From positions 682,001 to 746,000 of the forward strand of contig QXJR01000007.1 in assembly GCA_020975725.1 (NCBI GenBank): DNA of 64,000 nt, in the 5' to 3' direction. The DNA comes from Picocystis sp. L7 (taxonomy: Eukaryota; Chlorophyta; Picocystophyceae; Picocystales; Picocystaceae). Below are positions 1 through 10,300 of this stretch, piece after piece. Numbering within the stretch: the stretch's first letter is position 1; each line of letters starts with the position of its first letter. The notes under the pieces are model-generated. The model saw only the letters and a program-made list of their open reading frames with translations. It did not search any database and was not told the origin of the DNA. The translations under genes and the position numbers were made by a program.

Positions 1-502
1 GTGGAATCTGGACGAAAGGAGCAGGCTTCACTCTCGTGGGCACATCGTCGCCTTCCTGATAGTTCATTGAATCTGCAAGACCGGTCTCCCATTCATTCGG
101 CCGCGTAGGATCCGCGTTGCAGTAGGATCCGTCCACGATCTCAATGGGCGGAAGCAGTGCATGCAGTCCACGGGCCATGACGGATTTGGCGGTTCCTCGC
201 CTACCCGAAATGGCTACACCGCCCAATGTAGGATCCACCGCTCCGAGGAGCAGGGCCGTTTTGATGGCCTCCTGTCCAATCACCGCCGCGAGGGGAAAGG
301 TGGTTCGCATCCTCACGTCTTCCACGGGCGTGAAGCCATCGCTCAAAGCACGTTCCACTTCTTGCGCTGTTTCGTCCGCAAGTATCACCATTCGTTTCAC
401 ACCATCGTCCCATTGCATGTCAGCAAGCCGCTTCCATTGCCACTCCTTCCTCGCCATGCATCGTTTCCGGATCTCTTCCTCGACGCTCGTGCTGCGCTCC
501 AT
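1..502 (-). CDS. CHLD: Magnesium chelatase subunit D (5' part, runs off the window)
   Basis: The minus strand from an ATG at 502 stays open to the left edge (167 codons). The product would be the AAA+ D subunit of Mg-chelatase, which with ChlI and ChlH inserts Mg into protoporphyrin IX in the plastid, the first committed step to chlorophyll. Seen directly: [20 protein letters not shown], a Walker A loop [27 protein letters not shown], and the following [16 protein letters not shown] and PFVQIP, all in the order of the family. The C-terminal Pro-rich and integrin-I domains lie outside the window. An in-frame stop lies at 515-517, so 502 is the first ATG. About 70 rather acidic residues precede the conserved core and do not look like a plastid transit peptide, so an upstream exon is possible, although no donor like those of the other introns is visible. 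Confidence 0.9.
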   Translation of the reverse strand, partial: MERSTSVEEEIRKRCMARKEWQWKRLADMQWDDGVKRMVILADETAQEVERALSDGFTPVEDVRMRTTFPLAAVIGQEAIKTALLLGAVDPTLGGVAISGRRGTAKSVMARGLHALLPPIEIVDGSYCNADPTRPNEWETGLADSMNYQEGDDVPTRVKPAPFVQIP

Positions 503-2287
503 TTTCGACCAGGCTCACCTCTCCGGGCCGCTTCGGCGTCCGTTCCGGCTGCAGCACGCATGGGAGCACCTCCACGTCGCCTGCCACGCCCGGAGGCGGC
601 TCGTGGCGCGCCCAAAACGCGTCCATGGCAGCGCATCGCGCGTGCGCCGCCGAGCCAATCGAGACGTCGATGTGAAGACGAACCGAGCGCCTCGGTTGGA
701 TAGCTTCGCCGAGGGTCGAGAAAAAGCCACGTACCGACGAGGATATGGCAGGAGGGAAGGGGGGACCTCCGCGGGGACGGATGGGGCGAACCGTTTCGAG
801 GGTGACGAAAGGCGCAGAGGATCCCTGGCGAGGAGGGGGCCAGCAAGGAGGAGATCGCGATCCTCTGCGAGGACAGGGATGGGCACGTGGGTCCAAGATC
901 TGGCGTCGGCCGTCCACCGAAACAAGTACATCGGCTGCGGAGGACAATAAGAAGGACGAGAGCGATTCCTCTGCAGGGATGGGAGTATCTCGCCATCTTG
1001 GTCCCCCGAGGCCTCCGGGACTGCTCCTCTTCGCCATACGCTCGATTTTTGATTCACAGTCGAAATATTGCTCGACCCGGAGGTGGATCAGGGAGTGTGA
1101 TCGCAGAGGATAGGATAGGCCTTGCTTCGACCAAACCGGTAGGCGAGGGTGTTTCGATCGGAACCAACTCTGGAACAAGGAACACGTCAGGCCATCTACA
1201 ACTACAAACCCATGGTTGGAGGGTGCTCCCAATCCAGAAAACGGGGTTGTTGGCGGCTTGTCCTCGATCAACGGAGTTGGTCCCCTAACTTCCTGCTCGG
1301 TCTAAACCGAACGGGTTTGGGCCACGGATCCAATCGACATGCCGAGCGGTGCGAGTAGTGCTCGCGGTCGGTTCTGAAATTTTCCACACATGCATTCTAT
1401 CATGCGTGTTGATTTCCCAATGACAAGTAATTGTCTCTGGTGTGTTCGACAACCCAACAATCGTCCTGCGCGAAACCGACCAAGATTCTCCAAACATGAA
1501 GAGTGAATCAACTCCCCAAGGGCCAGACTTGTATCTCCTTTCTACGATGAAAGTTATCTTCCGACGAAAGGCACTCCTCAGCGTTTCCGGTACGTCAAAT
1601 TTGCAAGTCCATACGGTGTGTCTCTAGGGATCGTACTCGTGGTGGAGAATCTTCCATTTTGCAAGAGTTGCGCACTAGTTGACTTTATACAGAAGGGTTT
1701 GATGCAACCTGTCAATGGAGTCATAGTCCTTGATTTAACTCGATCGAGTGTTTGTTTTGGCAAACAAGAAAGCACAGTTGGACGTCAAAGATGCAAAGGC
1801 GTTACGTACATATGCTAATGGCGTCCCAATGAGGGAAATCTTGGTACGACAGTCGCCCTATTCTTACACGGCAATTTTTACGTGGGCAGTCTCCTCGCGA
1901 ATAATTGAGGGTAGCCTTGGATCGTTTGACATCTCATACAAGAGTCTGATGCAGTGGATTTTGTTGGTTTTGTCGCGGAATATTGCGTACATTATAGGAC
2001 CCATTCTTCGTTTTGGGGTTTGTGAAAGGAAATGCTATTGTAATCTCATGCATAGCTTGGAACCTGTCCGAGGAACAAGAATTTGTCCAACAGAAACAAC
2101 TACAAATCTGTAGAACTATAGAAGAAAGAGATCATGGGAGTGACCGATGAGAAGGAATACAAACATGCCCTCAGAGAAAAAAATGCGATGACATGCTCAA
2201 AGAAAGCCATTGTATTGGAGCTGGAAGCACAACAGAGTTCAGTGATTCTTGCGAACGCTTCCGTGGGGAAAACACAAAGTGTGTCAA
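503..2287. other. Intergenic, no supported gene
   Basis: This 1.8-kb stretch separates the CHLD start from the EndoG-like gene end. The part next to CHLD (503-1270) is GC-rich and has overlapping open frames in several phases, typical of unselected GC-rich DNA. The part from about 1300 is AT-richer and has only short frames with no recognisable protein. It should contain the CHLD promoter and possibly a 5' exon. I see no RNA gene or transposon in it. Confidence 0.5.
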
Positions 2288-3634
2288 TTATTGAGTGTTG
2301 GTAGACTTCTTGGGCTTTGGAAGCTTTTTCTTGTCTCGCTTCTCCCAGAAATTCGTGGGCGGCAGCTTGCATTCATGCTTGCTGCAAAGATGGTCAAACC
2401 TCCTGAACGGAGCCAGAGAGGAAACTGCTGGATCCACCAGCACCGCAGGTGGTTGTGAAGGCTTGAATGCCTCCAGCGATCGTTCGAGACTCTCTGCAGA
2501 CTCAGGAAGCATGCGCCTGCTCGAAAGCTGATGGCCCATGGAAATGCGATCGATGTTCTCTTTGATTTCCTCGCTGATCAACTTCGGAAAAAAAGACACT
2601 CCAGAAACGCTCTCTAAGTCATCGAGCCGAACTGAGAAGCGCGCTAAAGGTGTGCCTGGGTCTATCTCGGCATTGGGCATGACAAAAGCTCCTACTGAAT
2701 AATTGTTGCTCCCTGCTTTACCTCCATATGTCAGCACAACCTTATAGAAATGTGTAGGTACCGCTATCAACTGTGGGACGCTACCAATCAGGGGGTAGTT
2801 CATCCGCCACTGACCGCCGTTCCTGGATTGAGAAGGTAAATACAAAGGTCCAGTCACAACAAAAACTTCATCGGAGTTCCACACCAGGTCCTTCACAAAT
2901 TTTTCAAAACGGGCCCAATAATCTCGGTTGAATCCTTTGCCAACTTGTGGGCTCACATTGGAAAGGGTGAATGTATCCCGCAGCCCCCGATGAGTAAATC
3001 GATGATTGGCAGCCGGTGCAAGGTGTCCTCGATCGTAGCCTGAGCCTTTGAAATCGTCCAGCTTGCTACGAAACCTTCTAGCAAGGTTCGAATCTTCCTG
3101 GAAAGACGCGTTGTTGCGATCTCCTGGTCCGTCCATCTTGTCCTTGGTCAGATGTTCGAGGACCCAGTCTGGATTCCGCGTTCTTTTGTCGAAGCAAGAC
3201 ACAAATCCGTCGAAAAACCGCAGGGTTTGGCTCGAAGGCACGCCGTGCTTCAAGGCTTGGTGCGTTTCGGACGTGGATGGATCGCCTGCATCCTTCTGCA
3301 GATGGTCCTTCCTTTCCATCGTCCAGGACAGGTACCATCCGGCGGCGATCCCGACGACCAGTCCTGCCGCTCCTCCCGTCCATGCTGCACGTGTCGCCGA
3401 GTTCGGCACGTGATTCGGCCCATTTCGTCCATTCCACGCCCGATGGCGCCACCATCGACGTCCATTGGTGCGTCGGAAAGCACCACCTCCCATCCTCCCT
3501 CGTCGGTTTCTCGCCTTTGTTTCCTTCAGTGGGACCCAACCGACCCCAGCAGACCCAACTGGATGAAGGGGAGCAGCAGCAGTCCAAGCAAGGGAACACC
3601 ACTGCACCAACACCCTCCACCAATGGGAATACAT
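2288..3634 (-). CDS. DNA/RNA non-specific endonuclease, EndoG-like
   Basis: A 448-residue beta-beta-alpha metal nuclease of the NUC1/endonuclease G family. Seen: a hydrophobic anchor at about residues 85-103 (TGGAAGLVVGIAAGWYL), then the catalytic DRGHLAPAANH at 201-211 (His204 is the general base), and SNVSPQ...FNRDYW at about 225-240, which supplies the Mg-binding Asn. Family members degrade DNA and RNA and usually sit in the mitochondrial intermembrane space, released during programmed death; the N-terminal anchor behind a basic stretch fits this. The first ATG is at 3634; another in-frame ATG at 3493 (residue 48, MGGGAFRRTN) would give a more typical leader, so the start is uncertain. The C-terminus ends in a Lys-rich tail. 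The neighbour is the divergently transcribed giant coiled-coil gene. Confidence 0.88.
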   Translation of the reverse strand: MYSHWWRVLVQWCSLAWTAAAPLHPVGSAGVGWVPLKETKARNRRGRMGGGAFRRTNGRRWWRHRAWNGRNGPNHVPNSATRAAWTGGAAGLVVGIAAGWYLSWTMERKDHLQKDAGDPSTSETHQALKHGVPSSQTLRFFDGFVSCFDKRTRNPDWVLEHLTKDKMDGPGDRNNASFQEDSNLARRFRSKLDDFKGSGYDRGHLAPAANHRFTHRGLRDTFTLSNVSPQVGKGFNRDYWARFEKFVKDLVWNSDEVFVVTGPLYLPSQSRNGGQWRMNYPLIGSVPQLIAVPTHFYKVVLTYGGKAGSNNYSVGAFVMPNAEIDPGTPLARFSVRLDDLESVSGVSFFPKLISEEIKENIDRISMGHQLSSRRMLPESAESLERSLEAFKPSQPPAVLVDPAVSSLAPFRRFDHLCSKHECKLPPTNFWEKRDKKKLPKPKKSTNTQ

Positions 3635-4347
3635 GCACAGTGCAGCTACTCATCGATGGTGGGATGAATGGGTTTGGATGGTCGTGCCTCGCGCAACGCC
3701 TGCCGAGAAGCTGCGCTCTCGCCTGCCGTCGACGATGGACAATCGCGATGGATGTCCTGGTGGATCCATGCCCGTCGTGGCATCGATCCTGGGAAGTGTG
3801 CTTCGTGTCGTACGAGGCATGCGTGGTAAGGAAGGCCTTGTGCAAGGCTCCTTGATCTGCAGTGTCCCATCCCTCTGCCCAGGTCATCCATCCCTTATAA
3901 CGATGAACTAGATGGACATGTTCAATCGGGATGGAAAGCCATGTCGTGGCACGTTCCGTCGCTTTCCTCCATCCAAACTACCCGGGGATGGTCAACCTCG
4001 GCCAGTCGTGTTCCTTCCCGTGCCATGTTTCGTTCCTTCCTGGCATCAACTGCGATTCCCTCTCCATTCTTGTCCTCCGGGCATGCCCGGTATGCATTGG
4101 ACCGTCATCCGACAGCTATGCAATCGGCGATTTGAGACGTGGCGGGGTCGATTGTAGGTTTGTGTTGTGACCGGTTGTGATGCCGTTCTAAATCCCTCCC
4201 CGTCCCCCCTGCCTCTGCCTCACTCCGGGGTGGGTTTGTGGGTGTCGGGGCGTCCAGGGTCGCACCCTGGTTGTGACGTCACAACTGTGGTCGTCCCAGG
4301 GTCGGGGGTGGTGCCTGGCCTTTGCAGGGTCTGGATTTCCCGCGCAA
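3635..4347. promoter_or_regulatory. Divergent intergenic region, EndoG-like / giant coiled-coil gene
   Basis: About 710 bp between two divergent starts. Overlapping frames here have no recognisable product. It holds two direct GTTGTGA half-sites (4164-4170 and 4174-4180) and a perfect palindrome at 4270-4285, described separately. A TTATAA-like stretch lies near 3895. Confidence 0.5.
4270..4285. promoter_or_regulatory. 16-bp perfect palindrome GTTGTGACGTCACAAC
   Basis: Perfect dyad centred on TGACGTCA, the classical CRE/bZIP core, flanked by GTTG/CAAC. It lies 63 bp upstream of the ATG of the giant coiled-coil gene. Two further GTTGTGA half-sites lie about 100 bp upstream. Related inverted GTTGTGAA pairs lie upstream of two other genes (33856-33885 and 42712-42728). 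The function as a transcription factor site is inferred. Confidence 0.5.
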
Positions 4348-7300
4348 ATGGAGGAGCATCAGGCCACGCCATCAACGATGGATGCGCGTTCCAGGAGCGC
4401 ATGGACGCTCCGGAAGCGATTCGAGCGGCTGGAGGAGGAGTTTTCGCGCCAGGAAGGACAGGGTCGGGACGGGAATGGATGGGAATCGACGGCACAACAG
4501 CTGCCTGCCACACCACAGGTGCACAAGGAAGCTCGTCGCCAAGATGGCATGTCCGAAATCGACCGTCCTGGCGAATCGGGGAGTCGAAGCGGTGGGAAAA
4601 CGAGGGTGGATCGGGAACAAGGGAAGGGAACGGATTGGATCAAGAACAAAGAGAACCTTGCCCATTTCAAGGGTGCAGATGAAAGCCATCGAGTGGGTGA
4701 ACCTGACGATGCTGAAACCGACAAACTTGGAACAGAAAGGAACGAAAGAAAGACCAAGAAACAGGTCCAAGCACTGGACAATCGGGAAGAGTACCTCAAG
4801 AAGTTAGCAGAACAACTGTTCGAAAAAGAGGCGAAAATCAAGCACGAGGAACATATCAGTGCTTTGAGGGCTGCTGCCATGGAAGAAGAAGAGAAACAGA
4901 TTCGAAAGATGAGGCAAGAAACGGAACTGTTCCTGCAAGAATCTGAAGCAAAGGTGAAGCAAGAGAATTTTGAAGCCACCCTTCAATTGGACGAGATACA
5001 GTGCAAGTCCAAGCAGGCTGAAGAGGGACTGCAAAACCTACGTAATGAGGAAGAATCGTTGAGAGCAAGCTTGAATACGCTGCTTGTACACAAAGCTGAG
5101 CTGGATAGAAGCATTGCCATGGCAGAAGAACAAAAACACCAAGCTTGTCGTGAGGCGGAGTTTTCAGAATCAGCAGCAAGAGAAGCTGTCGAGGAAGAAA
5201 CAAGGAAGATAGAAGAAGCAAGGGGAAAGACTCAAAAGGCTCAGGAACTACTTGCGGCTTTGACTGAAGAGTTGCACATGTTGCAAAGGCAACGTGATGC
5301 TGAGAGGAATCAACTGGAAGCTGAAATCAAAGAAGGTAGACAAAGGACGGCACAGCAAGAGCAGGATGCTGCAGAGGCAGCCTCCCGGATCGAGAGACGT
5401 TTGGAGGAACTAAAAGACAGAGACTCTTTCCTTCAGCAAATAGACGAAATCGTCAAATACAATGAAGCTCTTGTTTTTGTTCGGTCTGAAAGGGTCCAAG
5501 AAGCTGCCTGCCACGGGAAAAATCATATCGATTCGCAACTTGCACATCAACTATGTCCTTTGGATTCCTTCTTGAAAGATTGGAAACAAAAAGTCAGCAG
5601 TCCCTACATTGCGCGTGAGCAGCAGCTCCAGCTCCTTGAGCAACAGGCGAAATCAAAGCTCCAACTGCTTGACGAGAAGGAGAACAGATTGAAAAGCTTG
5701 GAAGAAGATTTATTTGACAAGGAAGCCAATCTGAACCAACGTACTTTGCAACACGACAATAAATGCCAAGAGTTCTACAACTATGTGAATGGAGAAAAGG
5801 AAGCCTTGCAACTTGCTCAAGGAGCCCTGGAAATAGAGCAAAACAGAGTAGAGCAAGAAGATATAAGAATCAGGGAAATTGAAGCGGACCAGAGGATCGT
5901 GAGAGAACAGATTGACAGTGACAACCAAGCTCTCCAGAATCTCAAGGCGGAACTGCACAAGAAGGAAGCCAATCTCGAAAGAGATAATCACAAACTTCAG
6001 ATGAACATAAAGGAAATGAACAAACAAAGACAGGCAAATGAAGAAGAGATCCTGGCCAAACAAGAGATGCTTCAGAATCAATATGACCAAATCCAGAAAG
6101 CCCTCCAAGAAAGGGAGAACAAACTAGCGCAGCAAGAGAAGCTAGTGTCCACCACGGAAGCCAGCCTCCAGGAGAAGGCCAGCTTCCTGCGCCAACAGGA
6201 GCTGGACCTGGCATCCCTCGAGGCATCCCTGAACGAGGACAGGGATAGCCTGGAGGCGTCACAGCGCGCCCTCAAGGACGCCCAAGCTCACCTGTCCACC
6301 AAGCAAGCGGAGCTTGAGGAGATCCAAGCAGAGGCAAACCAGAGTGCGGCCCAGCTGGAGGAGCGTCATCAAGACATAGAAAAGGCCGCTCGTGAATTGG
6401 AGGAGAGACAAACCATCTTGGCCAAGGAGGCCGATGAAGCAAAGGTGCGCATGGAGCAGGCGGAAAGTGCCCTGCAGGAGCGAGAGGAACGGGTGTCCAC
6501 CACGGAAGCCAGCCTCCAGGAGAAGGCCAGCTTCCTGCGCCAACAGGAGCTGGACCTGGCATCCCTCGAGGCATCCCTGAACGAGGACAGGGATAGCCTG
6601 GAGGCGTCACAGCGCGCCCTCAAGGACGCCCAAGCTCACCTGTCCACCAAGCAAGCGGAGCTTGAGGAGATCCAAGCAGAGGCAAACCAGAGGGCGGCCC
6701 AGCTGGAGGAGCGTCATCAAGACATAGAAAAGGCCGCTCGTGAATTGGAGGAGAGACAAACCATCTTGGCCAAGGAGGCCGATGAAGCAAAGGTGCGCAT
6801 GGAGCAGGCGGAAAGTGCCCTGCAGGAGCGAGAGGAACGGGTGTCCACCACGGAAGCCAGCCTCCAGGAGAAGGCCAGCTTCCTGCGCCAACAGGAGCTG
6901 GACCTGGCATCCCTCGAGGCATCCCTGAACGAGGACAGGGATAGCCTGGAGGCATCACAGCGCGCCCTCAAGGACGCCCAAGCTCGCCTGTCCACCAAGC
7001 AAGCGGAGCTTGAGGAGGTCCAAGCAGAGGCAAACCAGAGGGCGGCCCAGCTGGAGGAGCGTCATCAAGACATAGAAAATGCCGCTCGTGAGTTTGACGA
7101 AAATCATGAATTGCTGAACCTTGAAGTTCAGGAGCAAAAACGCTTGATAGAAGGGCAGTTTCGTCTCCTTCAGAATGAAAGAGAAGCTTTTTGTATGATG
7201 AAAAAGACTTTTCTGGAGGAACAGGATGCTTTATTGAAGCAGTCGCAATCTGTGGCGCTGCGGGAAAAAAAAGTTGTGGAAATTGCCAGTTCAATAGAAA

Positions 7301-10300
7301 GCGCACGAGTTGAATTCGAAGCGAAAGTTCATGACCATCACTTGTCCATGGAGGAACTTTGGTGTCTTTTGACTGATCAGATGAACCAAATGGAATGTCT
7401 ATCTGAACGTCAACAAAAAGAGGATAGATGTTTGCGTGATGAGGTTGGAATGGTTGTGAGTTGCCTGGAGAGAAGGAGAGAAACTCTTTCACTTCGTGAG
7501 ACTGAAGCTGAATCTATGGTTGAAAGATTCCAGGTGCAAGCAAGCATCGTGTCTGAAAAGGAAAGGATGCTAGCAGAACAAGAGGAGGCAATTGCATCTG
7601 AGAAGAAGAAGCTTGAACACGAACTATCCAAGCACAGGGAAACTGAAATGCTACGTGGTATGGAATTAGCTGCCTTGATTAAAGAAAAGGATCGACTATG
7701 GAAACTCGCCAATAAGCTGCAATTGCGAGAGAATTTGCTGCAAGATCTGGCCTTGTCTTTCAAAAGAAAGGAAGCTGATTTTCATTTGCTGCAAAAAAAG
7801 CATCTGGAACGCTCACAGAGATTAGAGAAACTGCAGGAATCTCGGGAAAAGGAAATAAAAATGCTAGAAATTAAGTTCGAGCAGAAGATGACAGCAGTCC
7901 AGGATCGGGAGAAAACACTTGCGAATCAATCAAAAGATCTTGAACAGTTGGAAAATCAAATTGTATTTGCGAGAAGAGAATTGACAAGACTGCAAGAAAT
8001 GTGCAAGGAAGAAATGAATCACATTACTCAAAGCAAGCAAAATCATGCGCAGGAGCTTGCAATGTTACAAGAGAAAAAGGACAAACTGCAACAGAAGAAA
8101 GAACAACTAGAGAGAGAGACTACTGAATTAAAAGCTTTATTAGATGACCAGAGCCAATACATACATGAACGAGACCACAACCTTGCTGTGAAGGATTGTG
8201 AACTGCGTCAATTACAACATGAACTTGAGGATAAAAAGCACACCATTGAACAGCAAGAACAAAAACTAGTGGCTCAGAACGAAGAACTTGCCCATCGACA
8301 ACGCAACTTTACAGAGGAGGTCGACCAGTTCAAGAAGAAAGAGGCCGCTTTCAAAATTCAGCAACAAAAGGTGTCATTGGAAGAAGAAAATCTACGAGCA
8401 TACCTGATCAACGCTCAAGCAACCTTAGCTGAGCAAGCAAAGTACTTCCATGATGAAAAACTAGAACTTGAAACAACAACAAAAAACATACAAGAACAAA
8501 TTGCAGAAACGCGGCTACAAACACAAGAGCGAGAGCTACAAATGGATGAAAAGGAGGCCAGCCTCCAGGAGAAGGCCAGCTTCCTGCGCCAACAAGAGCT
8601 GGACCTGGCATCCCTCGAGGCATCCCTGAACGAAGACAGGGATAGCCTGGAGGCATCACAGCGCGCCCTCAAGGACGCCCAAGCTCGCCTGTCCACCAAG
8701 CAAGCGGAGCTTGAGGAGGTCCAAGCAGAGGCAAACCAGAGGGCGGCCCAGCTGGAGGAGCGTCATCAAGACATAGAAAATGCCGCTCGTGAATTGGAGG
8801 AGAGACAAACCATCTTGGCCAAGGAGGCCGATGAAGCAAAGGTGCGCATGGAGCAGGCGGAAAGTGCCCTGCAGGAGCGAGAGGAACGGGTGTCCACCAC
8901 GGAAGTCAGCCTCCAGGAGAAGGCCAGCTTCCTGCGCCAACAGGAGCTGGACCTGGCATCCCTCGAGGCATCCCTGAACGAGGACAGGGATAGCCTGGAG
9001 GCATCACAGCGCGCCCTCAAGGACGCCCAAGCTCGCCTGTCCACCAAGCAAGCGGAGCTTGAGGAGGTCCAAGCAGAGGCAAACCAGAGGGCGGCCCAGC
9101 TGGAGGAGCGTCATCAAGACATAGAAAATGCCGCTCGTGAATTGGAGGAGAGACAAACCATCTTGGCCAAGGAGGCCGATGAAGCAAAGGTGCGCATGGA
9201 GCAGGCGGAAAGTGCCCTGCAGGAGCGAGAGGAACGGGTGTCCACCACGGAAGTCAGCCTCCAGGAGAAGGCCAGCTTCCTGCGCCAACAGGAGCTGGAC
9301 CTGGCATCCCTCGAGGCATCCCTGAACGAGGACAGGGATAGCCTGGAGGCATCACAGCGCGCCCTCAAGGACGCCCAAGCTCGCCTGTCCACCAAGCAAG
9401 CGGAGCTTGAGGAGGTCCAAGCAGAGGCAAACCAGAGGGCGGCCCAGCTGGAGGAGCGTCATCAAGACATAGAAAATGCCGCTCGTGAATTGGAGGAGAG
9501 ACAAACCATCTTGGCCAAGGAGGCCGATGAAGCAAAGGTGCGCATGGAGCAGGCGGAAAGTGCCCTGCAGGAGCGAGAGGAACGGGTGTCCACCACGGAA
9601 GTCAGCCTCCAGGAGAAGGCCAGCTTCCTGCGCCAACAGGAGCTGGACCTGGCATCCCTCGAGGCATCCCTGAACGAGGACAGGGATAGCCTGGAGGCAT
9701 CACAGCGCGCCCTCAAGGACGCCCAAGCTCGCCTGTCCACCAAGCAAGCGGAGCTTGAGGAGGTCCAAGCAGAGGCAAACCAGAGGGCGGCCCAGCTGGA
9801 GGAGCGTCATCAAGACATAGAAAATGCCGCTCGTGAATTGGAGGAGAGACAAACCATCTTGGCCAAGGAGGCCGATGAAGCAAAGGTGCGCATGGAGCAG
9901 GCGGAAAGTGCCCTGCAGGAGCGAGAGGAACGGGTGTCCACCACGGAAGTCAGCCTCCAGGAGAAGGCCAGCTTCCTGCGCCAACAGGAGCTGGACCTGG
10001 CATCCCTCGAGGCATCCCTGAACGAGGACAGGGATAGCCTGGAGGCATCACAGCGCGCCCTCAAGGACGCCCAAGCTCACCTGTCCACCAAGCAAGCGGA
10101 GCTTGAGGAGGTCCAAGCAGAGGCAAACCAGAGGGCGGCCCAGCTGGAGGAGCGTCATCAAGACATAGAAAATGCCGCTCGTGAATTGGAGGAGAGACAA
10201 ACCATCTTGGCCAAGGAGGCCGATGAAGCAAAGGTGCGCATGGAGCAGGCGGAAAGTGCCCTGCAGGAGCGAGAGGAACGGGTGTCCACCACGGAAGTCA

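Noticed and set aside
144-1271. Long frames on both strands (up to 283 codons)
   Set aside because: GC-rich filler frames. The left part is occupied by CHLD in another frame; none shows a leader or domain.
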